Of a DNA stretch of 64,000 nt, positions 45,503 to 54,080 are shown one piece after another (positions within the stretch are counted from its first letter, which is position 1; each line of letters opens with the position of its first letter). A program made the position numbers and the translations under genes. Under the pieces are notes generated by a model. It ran no database searches. It worked only from the letters and a program-made list of their open reading frames with translations, and was not told where the DNA came from. This DNA comes from Flavobacteriales bacterium UBA2104 (GTDB taxonomy: Bacteria; Bacteroidota; Bacteroidia; Flavobacteriales_D; Crocinitomicaceae), in contig DCYS01000027.1 in NCBI GenBank assembly GCA_002331485.1, forward strand, positions 122,872 to 186,871. Direction: 5' to 3'.

Positions 45503-46222
45503 ATGGGAAGAGCATTTGAAGCGAGAAGATCGGCAAAGGAGAAACGATGGAGTAAGATGTCTAAAGTATTTCCAAAATTGCTTAAGGCAATTACAATGGC
45601 AGCGAAAGAAGGTGGAGAGGACCCAGCTATGAATGCTACATTGCGTACAGCAATTCAAAATGCTAAATCGCAGAATGTTCCAAAGGATAACATTGAGAAG
45701 GCGATCAAAAGAGCCTCATCGAAGGACGTTGAGAACTACGAATTGATCAACTATGAAGGGAAAGCCCCACACGGTGTTCTTGTTTATGTGGAATGCGCAA
45801 CAGATAATCCAACCCGAACAGTCGCTAATGTTAAGTCGTACTTCAATAAAGCTGGAGGACAAGTAGTTCCCAATGGATCGGTTGAGTTCATGTTCGACCG
45901 GAAAGCTGTTTTTGAAATAGAGGGAGAACACACAGAAGGATTAGATATTGAAGAGCTAGAGTTAGAGCTCATCGACGCTGGTCTTGAGGAGATCGAGAAA
46001 ACAGAAGATGGAGACATTATCATCTACGGAGACTATACAAGTTTTGGAACGCTTCAGGAAGCACTTGAGAAAAAAGAGATCGAAGTAGCAAAGTCAAACT
46101 TGAAGCGCTATGCAACATCTCCTGTAGAATTAAATGAGGAACAAATGGAAGAGATCGACAAGTTGCTGGATAAGATCGAAGATGATGACGATATTCAGCA
46201 GGTGTTTACAAATATTGCTTAA
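45503..46222 (+). CDS. yebC: YebC/PmpR family regulatory protein
   Basis: 239 residues. The family is reported both as a transcription regulator and, more recently, as a helper of translation through proline stretches. Conserved blocks present: MGRAFEARRSAKEKRWSKM, AITMAAKEGG, NIEKAIKRAS, YEGKAPHGVLVYVE, TDNPTRT and GSVEFMFDRK. Normal length. Followed by a terminator and cvpA. Confidence 0.96.
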   Translation: MGRAFEARRSAKEKRWSKMSKVFPKLLKAITMAAKEGGEDPAMNATLRTAIQNAKSQNVPKDNIEKAIKRASSKDVENYELINYEGKAPHGVLVYVECATDNPTRTVANVKSYFNKAGGQVVPNGSVEFMFDRKAVFEIEGEHTEGLDIEELELELIDAGLEEIEKTEDGDIIIYGDYTSFGTLQEALEKKEIEVAKSNLKRYATSPVELNEEQMEEIDKLLDKIEDDDDIQQVFTNIA

Positions 46223-46248
46223 GAAAATAGACTATAAAACAATCATAG

Positions 46249-46277
46249 AGGAGTGTCGTAAGGCGCTCCTTTTTTTA
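46249..46277 (+). terminator. Terminator after yebC
   Basis: Stem GGAGTG/CGCTCC around an eight-base loop, followed by eight T. Confidence 0.85.
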
Positions 46278-46339
46278 TTATTCAATTTTTGTTGTTAGCA
46301 AGATTGTTGCCGTGTTGAAGAACAAAAAGCATTTCCGTT

Positions 46340-46347
46340 TAATTTTG
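46340..46347 (+). promoter_or_regulatory. -7 element of cvpA with a matching -33 TTG
   Basis: TAATTTTG, full match to TAnnTTTG, 4 bp before the ATG; a TTG at 46315-46317 lies 22 bp upstream. The transcript would start at or within a few bases of the ATG. Confidence 0.6.
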
Positions 46348-46351
46348 GATC

Positions 46352-46996
46352 ATGAACTTCGTTGATATCATCATAATTGTTCCGCTGATCTATGCGGGAT
46401 GGGTAGGCTTTAAAAAAGGTCTGGTAATCGAAGTTTTTACATTACTGGCACTGCTTGTTGGGATTTATGCTGGTATTCATTTCTCAGATTGGACATCAGG
46501 ATTGATCAAGGACAACATTGATATCGAAGGAAAGTACCTTCCTGTTGTTGCGTTTACACTTACCTTTCTTGCTGTTGGAGCGATCGTTTATTTCGCAGGA
46601 AAAATGATCGAGCGTATGCTAAAGGTCGTGAATCTTAGCCCTTTGAATAAAGCGTTTGGTTTGATTTTCGGATTGATCAAAATGGTATACACGCTGAGTA
46701 TTTTGATCATATTATTAGAGACTTATGATGAAAGAGGCGATTTTATTCCGGAAAACATCAAATCTGAGTCGTTATTATATGAGCCAGTAAAAGTAACTGC
46801 GTCAGCTACAATTCCAGCGATTGAGGAAAGTACGATCTGGATGAAGAATAATGTGAATGGCGACATGTTTGGGGAAAGTGATGTAACACTAGATGATATC
46901 AAACGTTTAAAACATACTGCGGACAGTCTAGGAATAACCGTTGAGGACTTGAAGCAATTAAAGAGAGCAAAAGACTCTTTGGATAACGCTCAATAA
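46352..46996 (+). CDS. CvpA family membrane protein
   Basis: 214 residues, four hydrophobic segments in the first 130 (VDIIIIVPLIYAGWVGFKKGLVIEV is the signature). The charged C-terminal tail has two DSL-type helices. CvpA proteins are linked to colicin V production in E. coli and to envelope stress more generally; no specific role can be read here. The next gene starts 3 bp after the stop. Confidence 0.9.
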   Translation: MNFVDIIIIVPLIYAGWVGFKKGLVIEVFTLLALLVGIYAGIHFSDWTSGLIKDNIDIEGKYLPVVAFTLTFLAVGAIVYFAGKMIERMLKVVNLSPLNKAFGLIFGLIKMVYTLSILIILLETYDERGDFIPENIKSESLLYEPVKVTASATIPAIEESTIWMKNNVNGDMFGESDVTLDDIKRLKHTADSLGITVEDLKQLKRAKDSLDNAQ

Positions 46997-46999
46997 ATT

Positions 47000-47512
47000 A
47001 TGTATCGACTTTCGGTTTTTGTGTTGATAATTTCAATAATGGTTTCTGGAGGAGCTTTTGGACAAAAGAAAAAAAAGCCCTTGATCGATCCTTCCGTAAA
47101 AAAACTAGGGCCTTATTTTGGGATTCAACAAGGCAGATATACAGTGGGAGAGATCGGGATGGAGTTTCAGCACAAAGACATTCGATTAAAAAAACCTAAA
47201 ACCAATGCTTTTCATCTGGGGTTTGGCTATAACATTCCAAACAATTCACTTCAGATCAATGGAGGATACTGGCATAAGCCGAGCCGCTTTGATCTAACAT
47301 ACGGTGCAGACATTTGCATGCGATCAGATTTTGAGGAGGAGCGATTTGGTATTTCACCGGTAGTGGGATACAAGATCTTTGGCTTTCATATTCGAGCAGG
47401 TTATATGTTCTTAACGCCTTCCGATACGTTTATAGCAACTAATACCTTGTTCGTCAACCTGCGATTTACGTTGGTGAATAATCGTGATTTCGATTGGAAT
47501 AAACGTAAGTAG
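47000..47512 (+). CDS. Small secreted, outer-membrane-like protein
   Basis: 170 residues; signal peptide MYRLSVFVLIISIMVSGGAFGQ followed by a basic stretch (KKKKP) and alternating hydrophobic strands (AFHLGFGYNIP, FGISPVVGYKIFGFHIRAGYMFL) ending LFVNLRFTLV. This strand pattern suggests a small beta-barrel or barrel fragment. No family recognised. Cotranscribed with the CvpA-family gene by spacing. Confidence 0.75.
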   Translation: MYRLSVFVLIISIMVSGGAFGQKKKKPLIDPSVKKLGPYFGIQQGRYTVGEIGMEFQHKDIRLKKPKTNAFHLGFGYNIPNNSLQINGGYWHKPSRFDLTYGADICMRSDFEEERFGISPVVGYKIFGFHIRAGYMFLTPSDTFIATNTLFVNLRFTLVNNRDFDWNKRK

Positions 47513-47845
47513 ATACTTTTGTTACACAGAGATCACAGAGGAAAAAAGGAGTGTTAAGATCACGGAGCATGAGACATGGATGAGTGACGAGTGTTGTAGT
47601 GAGCAGCCGTGCCTATCGGCAGGCAGGGGACTAATTACAACTTCCAACTCACGTTACCTACGTTGTGTGCCCCCGTGGTTCATGAGTTTCGTACTTATAC
47701 GGTTCCGAATTCAAAATTCTGCGGTTTTATCCCCTTACATGCTCTGAGTTCTCCCAGCACACCATGCACAAAACTCTCCATGCGCTCCGTGAAACAAAAT
47801 AATTACACATAGATCACAGAGGAATCTTTTCATGTACTCTTTGAA
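47513..47845 (+). other. Gene-free island of short dispersed repeats
   Basis: About 330 bp without a convincing gene. Near-identical 21-bp direct repeats at 47522-47542 and 47803-47823 (TTACACAGAGATCACAGAGG and a one-base variant) flank 260 bp. Inside are a TGCCT/AGGCA inverted repeat at 47610-47625 and the words CACGGAG, CTCCGTG and TTCTGCGG, which recur at 56.7 and 63.4 kb. The layout resembles a non-coding mobile or mosaic repeat. Confidence 0.6.
47711..47726 (+). repeat. 16-bp repeat shared with 56741-56756 (inverted)
   Basis: TCAAAATTCTGCGGTT here; its exact reverse complement is at 56741-56756. Confidence 0.8.
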
Positions 47846-47877
47846 ATAAAAAAGCCGCCTCAACAAAGAGACGACTT
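47846..47877 (-). terminator. Terminator after the lipoprotein gene
   Basis: Ten-pair stem (arms 47852-47861 and 47868-47877, with wobble pairs) around a six-base loop; the A-rich run at 47846-47853 gives T on the minus strand. Confidence 0.8.
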
Positions 47878-47900
47878 TCACTCTACTTTTATTCTGTTGT

Positions 47901-48722
47901 CTACTGTTCAAGTGTAATGGTACGTTCAACTTTATTGAACGGTCCTTCAATGTAGTTTCCTTCATTGTCAAAAAGCTCTAATTTTATCGTGTTTTCCCCC
48001 ATTGGCATTCCTTCAATAGCGTAAGGAGCCCATTCATCGATCATAAATTCTTCACCGTTTATTGTGGCTTTAACTTTATTTCCATCTCCTGATAGATCAG
48101 TGTTGATCAAAAAGAAATCGAGCATTATTTTTTTTGCGTCTTTTCCTGAGTAAGTCCCTTTGGGACGACTATAGAATAAATGAGGTGCTTCGAAATCTAC
48201 ATCAAGCTTCTGCCCTTCTGTCGGTTTACCCACTCTGAACTTTTTTAATACGTATGAGCTCTCAGTTTTTACAGCCATATGGTAAGATCGAGATAAAAAA
48301 GCCAATAGCACATGATCACCAACGGGGAGGTCTTGAGTGAATTCTTCATTGTATTTTGCTCCATACGGACCATTATTTAGAATAAAATGTACATGTTGAC
48401 CTTTTGATGAATTTGCCAAGCCCAATGTTTCTGAACCTATTGTTTGTTCTTTCAACGTGTAATTCTCGACACCAAACTTAAAGCTTGTTTCTCCCTTTTC
48501 TAGTTTGTTACCTTCAGGCATCTCTAAACTGAGTTTCGCGTCAGGAAACATCTCGTAAGAATCTAGCTTCGTTAGGCTTAAGCTTTTTTCTGTTTTCTCA
48601 GGAGCTGGCTGCTCTTGATCTGTCTTAACATTTTCACTTTGTTTACTCTTATCTTCACCGCAACTTGTAAGTCCAATGGCTAGTAATATCCCAATTGTAA
48701 AAGTTTTTGTTTTTATCATCAT
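47901..48722 (-). CDS. Lipoprotein of unknown function
   Basis: 273 residues. Lipoprotein signal with lipobox GLTSCGE at about 19-23, then a charged linker (KSKQSENVKTDQEQP). The body contains GQHVHFILNNGPYGAKYNEEF and two sections of alternating hydrophobic residues typical of Ig-like or beta-sandwich folds, ending ERTITLEQ. The HVHFILNNGPY segment is reminiscent of families sometimes labelled phosphopeptide-binding, but I do not rely on that. Single gene with its own terminator. Confidence 0.85.
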   Translation of the reverse strand: MMIKTKTFTIGILLAIGLTSCGEDKSKQSENVKTDQEQPAPEKTEKSLSLTKLDSYEMFPDAKLSLEMPEGNKLEKGETSFKFGVENYTLKEQTIGSETLGLANSSKGQHVHFILNNGPYGAKYNEEFTQDLPVGDHVLLAFLSRSYHMAVKTESSYVLKKFRVGKPTEGQKLDVDFEAPHLFYSRPKGTYSGKDAKKIMLDFFLINTDLSGDGNKVKATINGEEFMIDEWAPYAIEGMPMGENTIKLELFDNEGNYIEGPFNKVERTITLEQ

Positions 48723-48805
48723 CTATTTTGTTTTTTACTACTGTTTCTAACAGCAGCGTTGATAATGATGTTTACAGACAAAAGGGAAGTGTCGGACAGA
48801 TAACA

Positions 48806-49738
48806 TTAATCAGATGGTTTGAATCCACCTTTGAACTTTGGTAAGAATCGACCCACTTTTGTTTGATAAACCTTGTATTGAGGATATTTATTGGCAGATA
48901 TACCTTCACTAAAATCACTTGAACCGAAAAACAGTGCGCATAATAAAACACAACCTGTAATTGTCCAGTTTAGCCAGTCACCTGTAGCCGAAACAGAGAA
49001 AAAATAAAAGGTAATCCAAATCGCTTGCTCAGCTAGATAATTCGGGTGCCTAACTAGTCCCCAAAGACCAGTATGAGTAAAACCTACCTTGTACTTTCCT
49101 TTTAACTCCTCATCGTTATCGAGTTGGCGATATTTTTCTTTTTGATATACCCACTGTTGCTGATCAGCCACGGTTTCCCAAACAACCCAGAAAATAAATA
49201 CTGCGGTAAGCAAATAATCATAAATGTTCAAAGGAGTTCCAACTACCGATTTTATTATTGGGAGCGTGAATAACATGATCAAGCCCATTTGATAAATTGA
49301 GATAAAGAAGAGATTAAATAAAACCCATTTCCATGATGCATTAAACTCCTTTCTCGATTGAAGAATAGACCAACGATAATCTTCTTCTCCCTCCCAAAAC
49401 TTCCAGGAATAACCTCCTCGCCTCGAGAAGTTGTACGTCAATCTTAACCCCCAGATCGTAACTAAAACAGCCATCAGTATGCCCCTGTCATCAAAATCGG
49501 AGATAAAAGCCGCCTCCCAGGCATAGACGATTGGAATGATACTCCAGAGTTTATCGACCTGACTGTAGTTTTTAGTTATTGAGCTTAAGATAAAAACAAC
49601 GGATGTAGCAACCCCGTAAGTTATTAATACAGGCTTCAACATTTCCCATTCTTGTTCAGTTAAGGGCTCATCATAAATAAACCCCAATGTTGGGATAACT
49701 ATGATTGATAAGATCAATAATAAAGCAGTTTTCCACAT
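48806..49738 (-). CDS. DUF1295 integral membrane protein (steroid reductase-like)
   Basis: 310 residues from the ATG at 49738; an upstream in-frame ATG at 49780 would add 14 residues. About seven hydrophobic segments. Family features include VDKLWSIIPIVYAWE, WGLRLTYNFSRRGGY and the C-terminal HTGLWGLVRHPNYLAEQ box shared with isoprenylcysteine methyltransferases and 5-alpha reductases. It probably acts on a lipid or isoprenoid substrate in the membrane; which one is not known. Confidence 0.88.
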   Translation of the reverse strand: MWKTALLLILSIIVIPTLGFIYDEPLTEQEWEMLKPVLITYGVATSVVFILSSITKNYSQVDKLWSIIPIVYAWEAAFISDFDDRGILMAVLVTIWGLRLTYNFSRRGGYSWKFWEGEEDYRWSILQSRKEFNASWKWVLFNLFFISIYQMGLIMLFTLPIIKSVVGTPLNIYDYLLTAVFIFWVVWETVADQQQWVYQKEKYRQLDNDEELKGKYKVGFTHTGLWGLVRHPNYLAEQAIWITFYFFSVSATGDWLNWTITGCVLLCALFFGSSDFSEGISANKYPQYKVYQTKVGRFLPKFKGGFKPSD

Positions 49739-49883
49739 GGTTGAAATATTTACACTAAAATACCTCAAAAGTGGATACATTGAATTTCGTATTCTAAATT
49801 TTTTATCGAACAGTTCTCAAAGAGTCAGAAAATGAATTGATTCAACTTCGTATTTGATCGACAATATTTACCGCTAATCTTTT

Positions 49884-49891
49884 TATCTTTG
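49884..49891 (+). promoter_or_regulatory. -7 element of the YhaO/YhaN-like operon
   Basis: TATCTTTG, full match to TAnnTTTG, 15 bp before the ATG at 49907. Confidence 0.55.
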
Positions 49892-49906
49892 AGTCAAACC
49901 CGTTTC

Positions 49907-51184
49907 ATGGCTCAATTCAAATTTATACATGCTGCTGATCTTCACATTGAAAGCCCATATAAAGGGGTGAGTAAGTTGAATGATTCGTTAGGCAGTGCTT
50001 TGGTCCAACATGGAGTTAAAGCTTTTGAGTCATTGATAGACTTAACCTTGAACGAAGAAGCTGATTTTTTACTTATTGCGGGTGACAGTTTCGATAGTGA
50101 ATCAGGAAGTTTAAGTGCACAATATCGTTTTGTTCGAGGAATGGAGAAGTTAGCTCAAGCGGATATACCTGTTTATATCATTTGTGGTAATCATGACCCA
50201 TTGAATAGTTGGTCTGATCATCTTGAGCTACCGAATAATGTTGTTCTTTTTAAAGCGGAAGAAGTTCATCATCATATTGTAAAAAAGGATGATCAAGATA
50301 TCGCTGCAGTGTATGGGGTGAGTTTTGGCCAAAAGGAAGAGTACGAGAACAGAGCGAAGCAGTTTAACAAGGTGGATAAGACACCTTTTGCGATTGGGTT
50401 GTTGCACGGAACGATCGCAGGAAATGATGCACATGTTCCATACTGCCCGTTTGATATGGATACGTTGAGAACTTCCAATATGGATTATTGGGCATTAGGT
50501 CATATTCACAAGCGAGAAATTCTTGCTGAAGAGAATCCCACTGTGGTATATCCAGGGAATATCCAAGGAAGACATTTTAATGAAACTGGAGAAAAAGGGT
50601 GTTCGGTTATTACTGTGGATAATGGAAAAATGATTGATCACTCATTTGCTCGCTTATCGGATGTAATTTATGAATACATTGAGATGGAGGTGGATGGAAT
50701 GGAAAACTTGTCCGAATTTACAAATGCACTTGAAAACCTCAAACAAGAGCTTTCGAAAGACTGCTCATACCTGTTACGAATTCGATTAAAAGGAAAAACA
50801 TCATTACACAGCATCTTCGCTGATAAAAGTGAAATGGAGGCGCTTATCGATGAGATAAACACTCAGAACGAATATAGTCAACGATTCATTTATATAGATA
50901 AATGTTTGAATGATACGCTTCCTGAAATAGACCTGGAAGCAAGAAAAGAGTCTTCTGATTTTATTGCAGACCTGCTAAATCGCTTTGATCAATACAATGA
51001 TGACCCGGATAAGTTAAAGGAACTTGTTGATAAGATCATGGAAGAGCTGAGCAGCTCTAAAGCGGGGAGAGCATTAAAGGATACGAACTTCAATGAAACT
51101 CTAGATAACGAATTACAAAACCTGTTAAGTTCTGCCAAGTGGAAGTGTGTAGACGGGCTATTACAAAACAGCGCTGAATCGTGA
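49907..51184 (+). CDS. Metallophosphoesterase nuclease, SbcD/YhaO-like
   Basis: 425 residues from the ATG at 49907; an in-frame TTG at 49889 is overlapped by the -7 element and is rejected. Calcineurin-like phosphoesterase motifs in order: FIHAADLHIESP, IAGDSFDS, ICGNHDP, GLLHGT and YWALGHIHKRE. These give the two-metal site of SbcD/Mre11 nucleases. The size and partner gene fit YhaO rather than classical SbcD. GTGA overlap with the next gene shows translational coupling. Confidence 0.93.
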   Translation: MAQFKFIHAADLHIESPYKGVSKLNDSLGSALVQHGVKAFESLIDLTLNEEADFLLIAGDSFDSESGSLSAQYRFVRGMEKLAQADIPVYIICGNHDPLNSWSDHLELPNNVVLFKAEEVHHHIVKKDDQDIAAVYGVSFGQKEEYENRAKQFNKVDKTPFAIGLLHGTIAGNDAHVPYCPFDMDTLRTSNMDYWALGHIHKREILAEENPTVVYPGNIQGRHFNETGEKGCSVITVDNGKMIDHSFARLSDVIYEYIEMEVDGMENLSEFTNALENLKQELSKDCSYLLRIRLKGKTSLHSIFADKSEMEALIDEINTQNEYSQRFIYIDKCLNDTLPEIDLEARKESSDFIADLLNRFDQYNDDPDKLKELVDKIMEELSSSKAGRALKDTNFNETLDNELQNLLSSAKWKCVDGLLQNSAES

Positions 51185-54075
51185 GAATAGATCGTATACA
51201 TATCGATGGTTTTGGCGTGTTTCATGATAAGGGAGTTGCGGGCTTTCAAAAAGGGATCAATGTATTGTATGGTCCTAATGAAGCTGGAAAATCTACATTG
51301 CTTGATTTCATTCGCTTTACTCTTTTTGAGTATCCAAGGTTCAAAGATGAAAGAAGACCTCCTCTATCGGGAGGAACGCATGGAGGCCGACTTTTCTTGA
51401 GAGATAGTGGAGACCAGCCGTTTTCAATTTATCGCAAAGGAGACGGCAAGACTGCTCTTTTTGAACAGAATGATCGGGAAAGTAATAACTTAAGCACCTA
51501 TCGACAACTGATCGGTAATGCTTCAAATGATCTGTATAAAAATGTTTATGCCATTACTTTAGATGAGCTACTTCATGTTGATCAACTCAGTGACTCTGGA
51601 ATGGAAGACCGTATTTTCAGCATGGGAATGGGTTTGGCAGGCGTTGATTTCGGAAAATTCGAGAAAGGGCTGATCAATCATGCTGATGATTTTTATAAAG
51701 CTCGAGGGTCTACTCAAGTACTTGTAAATCTGGTGGATCAAATTAATGAGAAAGAATCAGCGATTCGCGAGTTAAGAGGAAAGCTTGATGATTATGATCG
51801 TCTCTCTGCCAAAAAAGAAGAGTTGGAAAGCTCACTATCCAAAATAAAACGATCAAGGGAAACCTTAAGTGCTGAGAAAAATAAGTATGCCGACCTATCT
51901 AGAGCCTATGAGTCGTATGTAATTTATCAAACAGTTAGCGATGATTTGAAGTCCCTCGGGAAAGTAGATCCAATTCCAGATAAATTAAAAGAGGAAATAG
52001 AAGCCTGTAGTGAAGATATAAGATCAATTGAAGCTTCTAGATCTAAATTAGCTAGATCACTTGAACAAATATCGGAATCCATTGAATCCATTGAATGGAA
52101 TGAAAGCCTTGCACCACATGTCTATCTTTTAGACTTCTTCAAAACAAATGTAAAGCTCTATGAGGAAGCACGTAATTCGATCGTTCAACAAAAAGATAAA
52201 CAAAACTCATTAGCAAGATCATCTGAACAGATCATTCAAAAACTAGGTAATGAACTGAAAAAAGATGAGCTATTAAAAATAGAGGGAACCTTCGAGTTAC
52301 GATCATTCGCTTCGGATATTGAGGATAAAAAACAACAACTGCAGCGAAAATCTGAGTCTAGAAAAGAGGAGCTTAAACGGATTGAGAATGAAGTAAGGAG
52401 ATATGAAGAGCAGCTTAATTCGACCGTAGATCAGTTCAAAAAGATGAGGGTCAAAAATGATGAGGATAGAGAAAAACTAGCGAATCGGAAAACTGATTTA
52501 GACACAAAGTTCCAAAAGGCATTACAAAATCCAGGAAAAAAAGATTCTACAAATATTCCGCTGATGCTCGCATTTGTATTTGTTGTAATGGGCGGAGCTC
52601 TATTTGCATTACATACTTTATCTGCTGCAATAGTTCTAGGAATATCACTATTGAATTTGATCGTCGTATTACTAAGGAGACCACGAGGTGGTAGCGGTAT
52701 TCAGGGAATGGATGCGAATTCTATTAACAGGGAAATTGAGGAGCTCAAGTCAGCCTTGGTGATGTATGATGATCTGAAGCAAACGAGTGAAAAACTACAA
52801 CTGGAATTAAAACAATTGAAAGATGACGAACAGCGAGTTCAACTGGAAGTAGATGAGCTCAATAGGGAGATTCAAAAGTTGAACGAGTCCTGGGAACTTG
52901 AATTATCAAGTAAGAATTTGCCATCTGATATACCCCCTAATCGTTTTAGTGATTTTCTAACGAATATAGATGAACTAAAACGACTCGAGAATGATCTTAA
53001 AGAAACAGAAAAAACTATTCTCAGAAATGATGAAATGATCGGGCGGTTTGAAGACAAATTGCGATCTGTCTTACCCTCAATCGAGAGAATTGATTCATCT
53101 GTTCCACATGATCTGATAAAGACTCTGGCAAAACAAGAAAAATCGCAAGAGAAGAGAGATCAGCTTAAGGAGCAAGAAGAAGAGCAAAAAAGAGAATTAA
53201 AGAGCCTTGATTCCTCTTTAGAAGAACTACTAGAAATCAATAAAAAACGATTGTCCGAGGCAAATTCAACATCTCTATCTGATTTTCATGAATCGATTGA
53301 AAGGCAGAAAAAGTGGGAAGAATTTAAGTCCAGGCAAGATAATGCCGTCAATACCATTAAAACGATCTGTGGTGCAGATCAATTAGAAGAGACGTTAAAT
53401 ACGTTAGGAGATTTTACACCGTCGGAACTCAACACGAAGAAGGAAAATACGGAAAACGAGTACGAAGCTGTAAAGCAACAATATGACGAACTAAATCGTG
53501 AATTAGCCACGATAAAAACAGAAATTCGACACATATTGGAACCCGACGAGATGTATGCTTTGCAAAACGAAAAAGAAAGTTTACAAGAGCAACTTAAGGA
53601 GCAAACAAAGGAGTGGTTATCGACAAAAATGGCGCTGGAAGTTCTGAATGAAAGTAAGCAGCGTTATGAAAACGAACGTCAGCCTGAAGTAATTACTCAA
53701 ACACGAAAATATTTCAAAGCCATAACTGAAAATGCCTATGAAGACTTGCGTATTTCTCTAAGTGATCGGCATGTTAGTATCATTGATGATCGAGGACGCC
53801 AAAAATCTGTTGAAGAGTTGAGTCGCGGGACACGAGAGCAATTGTTACTTGCATTACGACTAGGATTGATCGAAGAATACGAGAAAAATGCTGAGCCTCT
53901 GCCAGTTGCACTTGACGATATTATGGTTAACTTCGATATTCATCGTTCGAAGAACCTTGTAAAAGTATTGACTGATTTTGCCAGTGATAGGCAGGTGATC
54001 TTATTTACATGTCATGAACATACAAGGGATCTTTTCAAGAACGAAGGTGCTACAATTATTGATTGGAGGAATTAG
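51181..54075 (+). CDS. AAA/SMC-like ATPase, YhaN-type (SbcC-like) with central membrane segment
   Basis: 964 residues, GTG start overlapping the previous stop. Walker A is GPNEAGKST at 31-39; a long coiled coil fills most of the middle; two hydrophobic segments at about 458-500 interrupt it; signature SRGTREQLLLALRLG and Walker B VALDDIMVNFD (Asp912, Asp913) are near the C-terminus. The hydrophobic pair in place of the SbcC zinc hook is characteristic of YhaN-like proteins. With its nuclease partner it should act on DNA ends or structures, probably at the membrane. Confidence 0.93.
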   Translation: MRIDRIHIDGFGVFHDKGVAGFQKGINVLYGPNEAGKSTLLDFIRFTLFEYPRFKDERRPPLSGGTHGGRLFLRDSGDQPFSIYRKGDGKTALFEQNDRESNNLSTYRQLIGNASNDLYKNVYAITLDELLHVDQLSDSGMEDRIFSMGMGLAGVDFGKFEKGLINHADDFYKARGSTQVLVNLVDQINEKESAIRELRGKLDDYDRLSAKKEELESSLSKIKRSRETLSAEKNKYADLSRAYESYVIYQTVSDDLKSLGKVDPIPDKLKEEIEACSEDIRSIEASRSKLARSLEQISESIESIEWNESLAPHVYLLDFFKTNVKLYEEARNSIVQQKDKQNSLARSSEQIIQKLGNELKKDELLKIEGTFELRSFASDIEDKKQQLQRKSESRKEELKRIENEVRRYEEQLNSTVDQFKKMRVKNDEDREKLANRKTDLDTKFQKALQNPGKKDSTNIPLMLAFVFVVMGGALFALHTLSAAIVLGISLLNLIVVLLRRPRGGSGIQGMDANSINREIEELKSALVMYDDLKQTSEKLQLELKQLKDDEQRVQLEVDELNREIQKLNESWELELSSKNLPSDIPPNRFSDFLTNIDELKRLENDLKETEKTILRNDEMIGRFEDKLRSVLPSIERIDSSVPHDLIKTLAKQEKSQEKRDQLKEQEEEQKRELKSLDSSLEELLEINKKRLSEANSTSLSDFHESIERQKKWEEFKSRQDNAVNTIKTICGADQLEETLNTLGDFTPSELNTKKENTENEYEAVKQQYDELNRELATIKTEIRHILEPDEMYALQNEKESLQEQLKEQTKEWLSTKMALEVLNESKQRYENERQPEVITQTRKYFKAITENAYEDLRISLSDRHVSIIDDRGRQKSVEELSRGTREQLLLALRLGLIEEYEKNAEPLPVALDDIMVNFDIHRSKNLVKVLTDFASDRQVILFTCHEHTRDLFKNEGATIIDWRN
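54065..54069 (+). promoter_or_regulatory. Shine-Dalgarno-like site before the TPR/PP2C gene
   Basis: GGAGG, 11 bases before the GTG at 54081. Strong sites of this kind are rare in this window, and this one supports the GTG start over the in-frame TTG at 54063. It lies inside the last codons of the upstream ATPase gene. Confidence 0.5.
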
Positions 54076-54080
54076 AAATA

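Noticed and set aside
47484..47747. 87-residue frame over the repeat island
   Set aside because: Overlaps the end of a real gene, runs through repeats and shows no protein-like pattern.
49884..54075. Nuclease/ATPase pair as a phage defence island
   Set aside because: Both match the widespread YhaO/YhaN pair; no other defence gene or mobile element is near.
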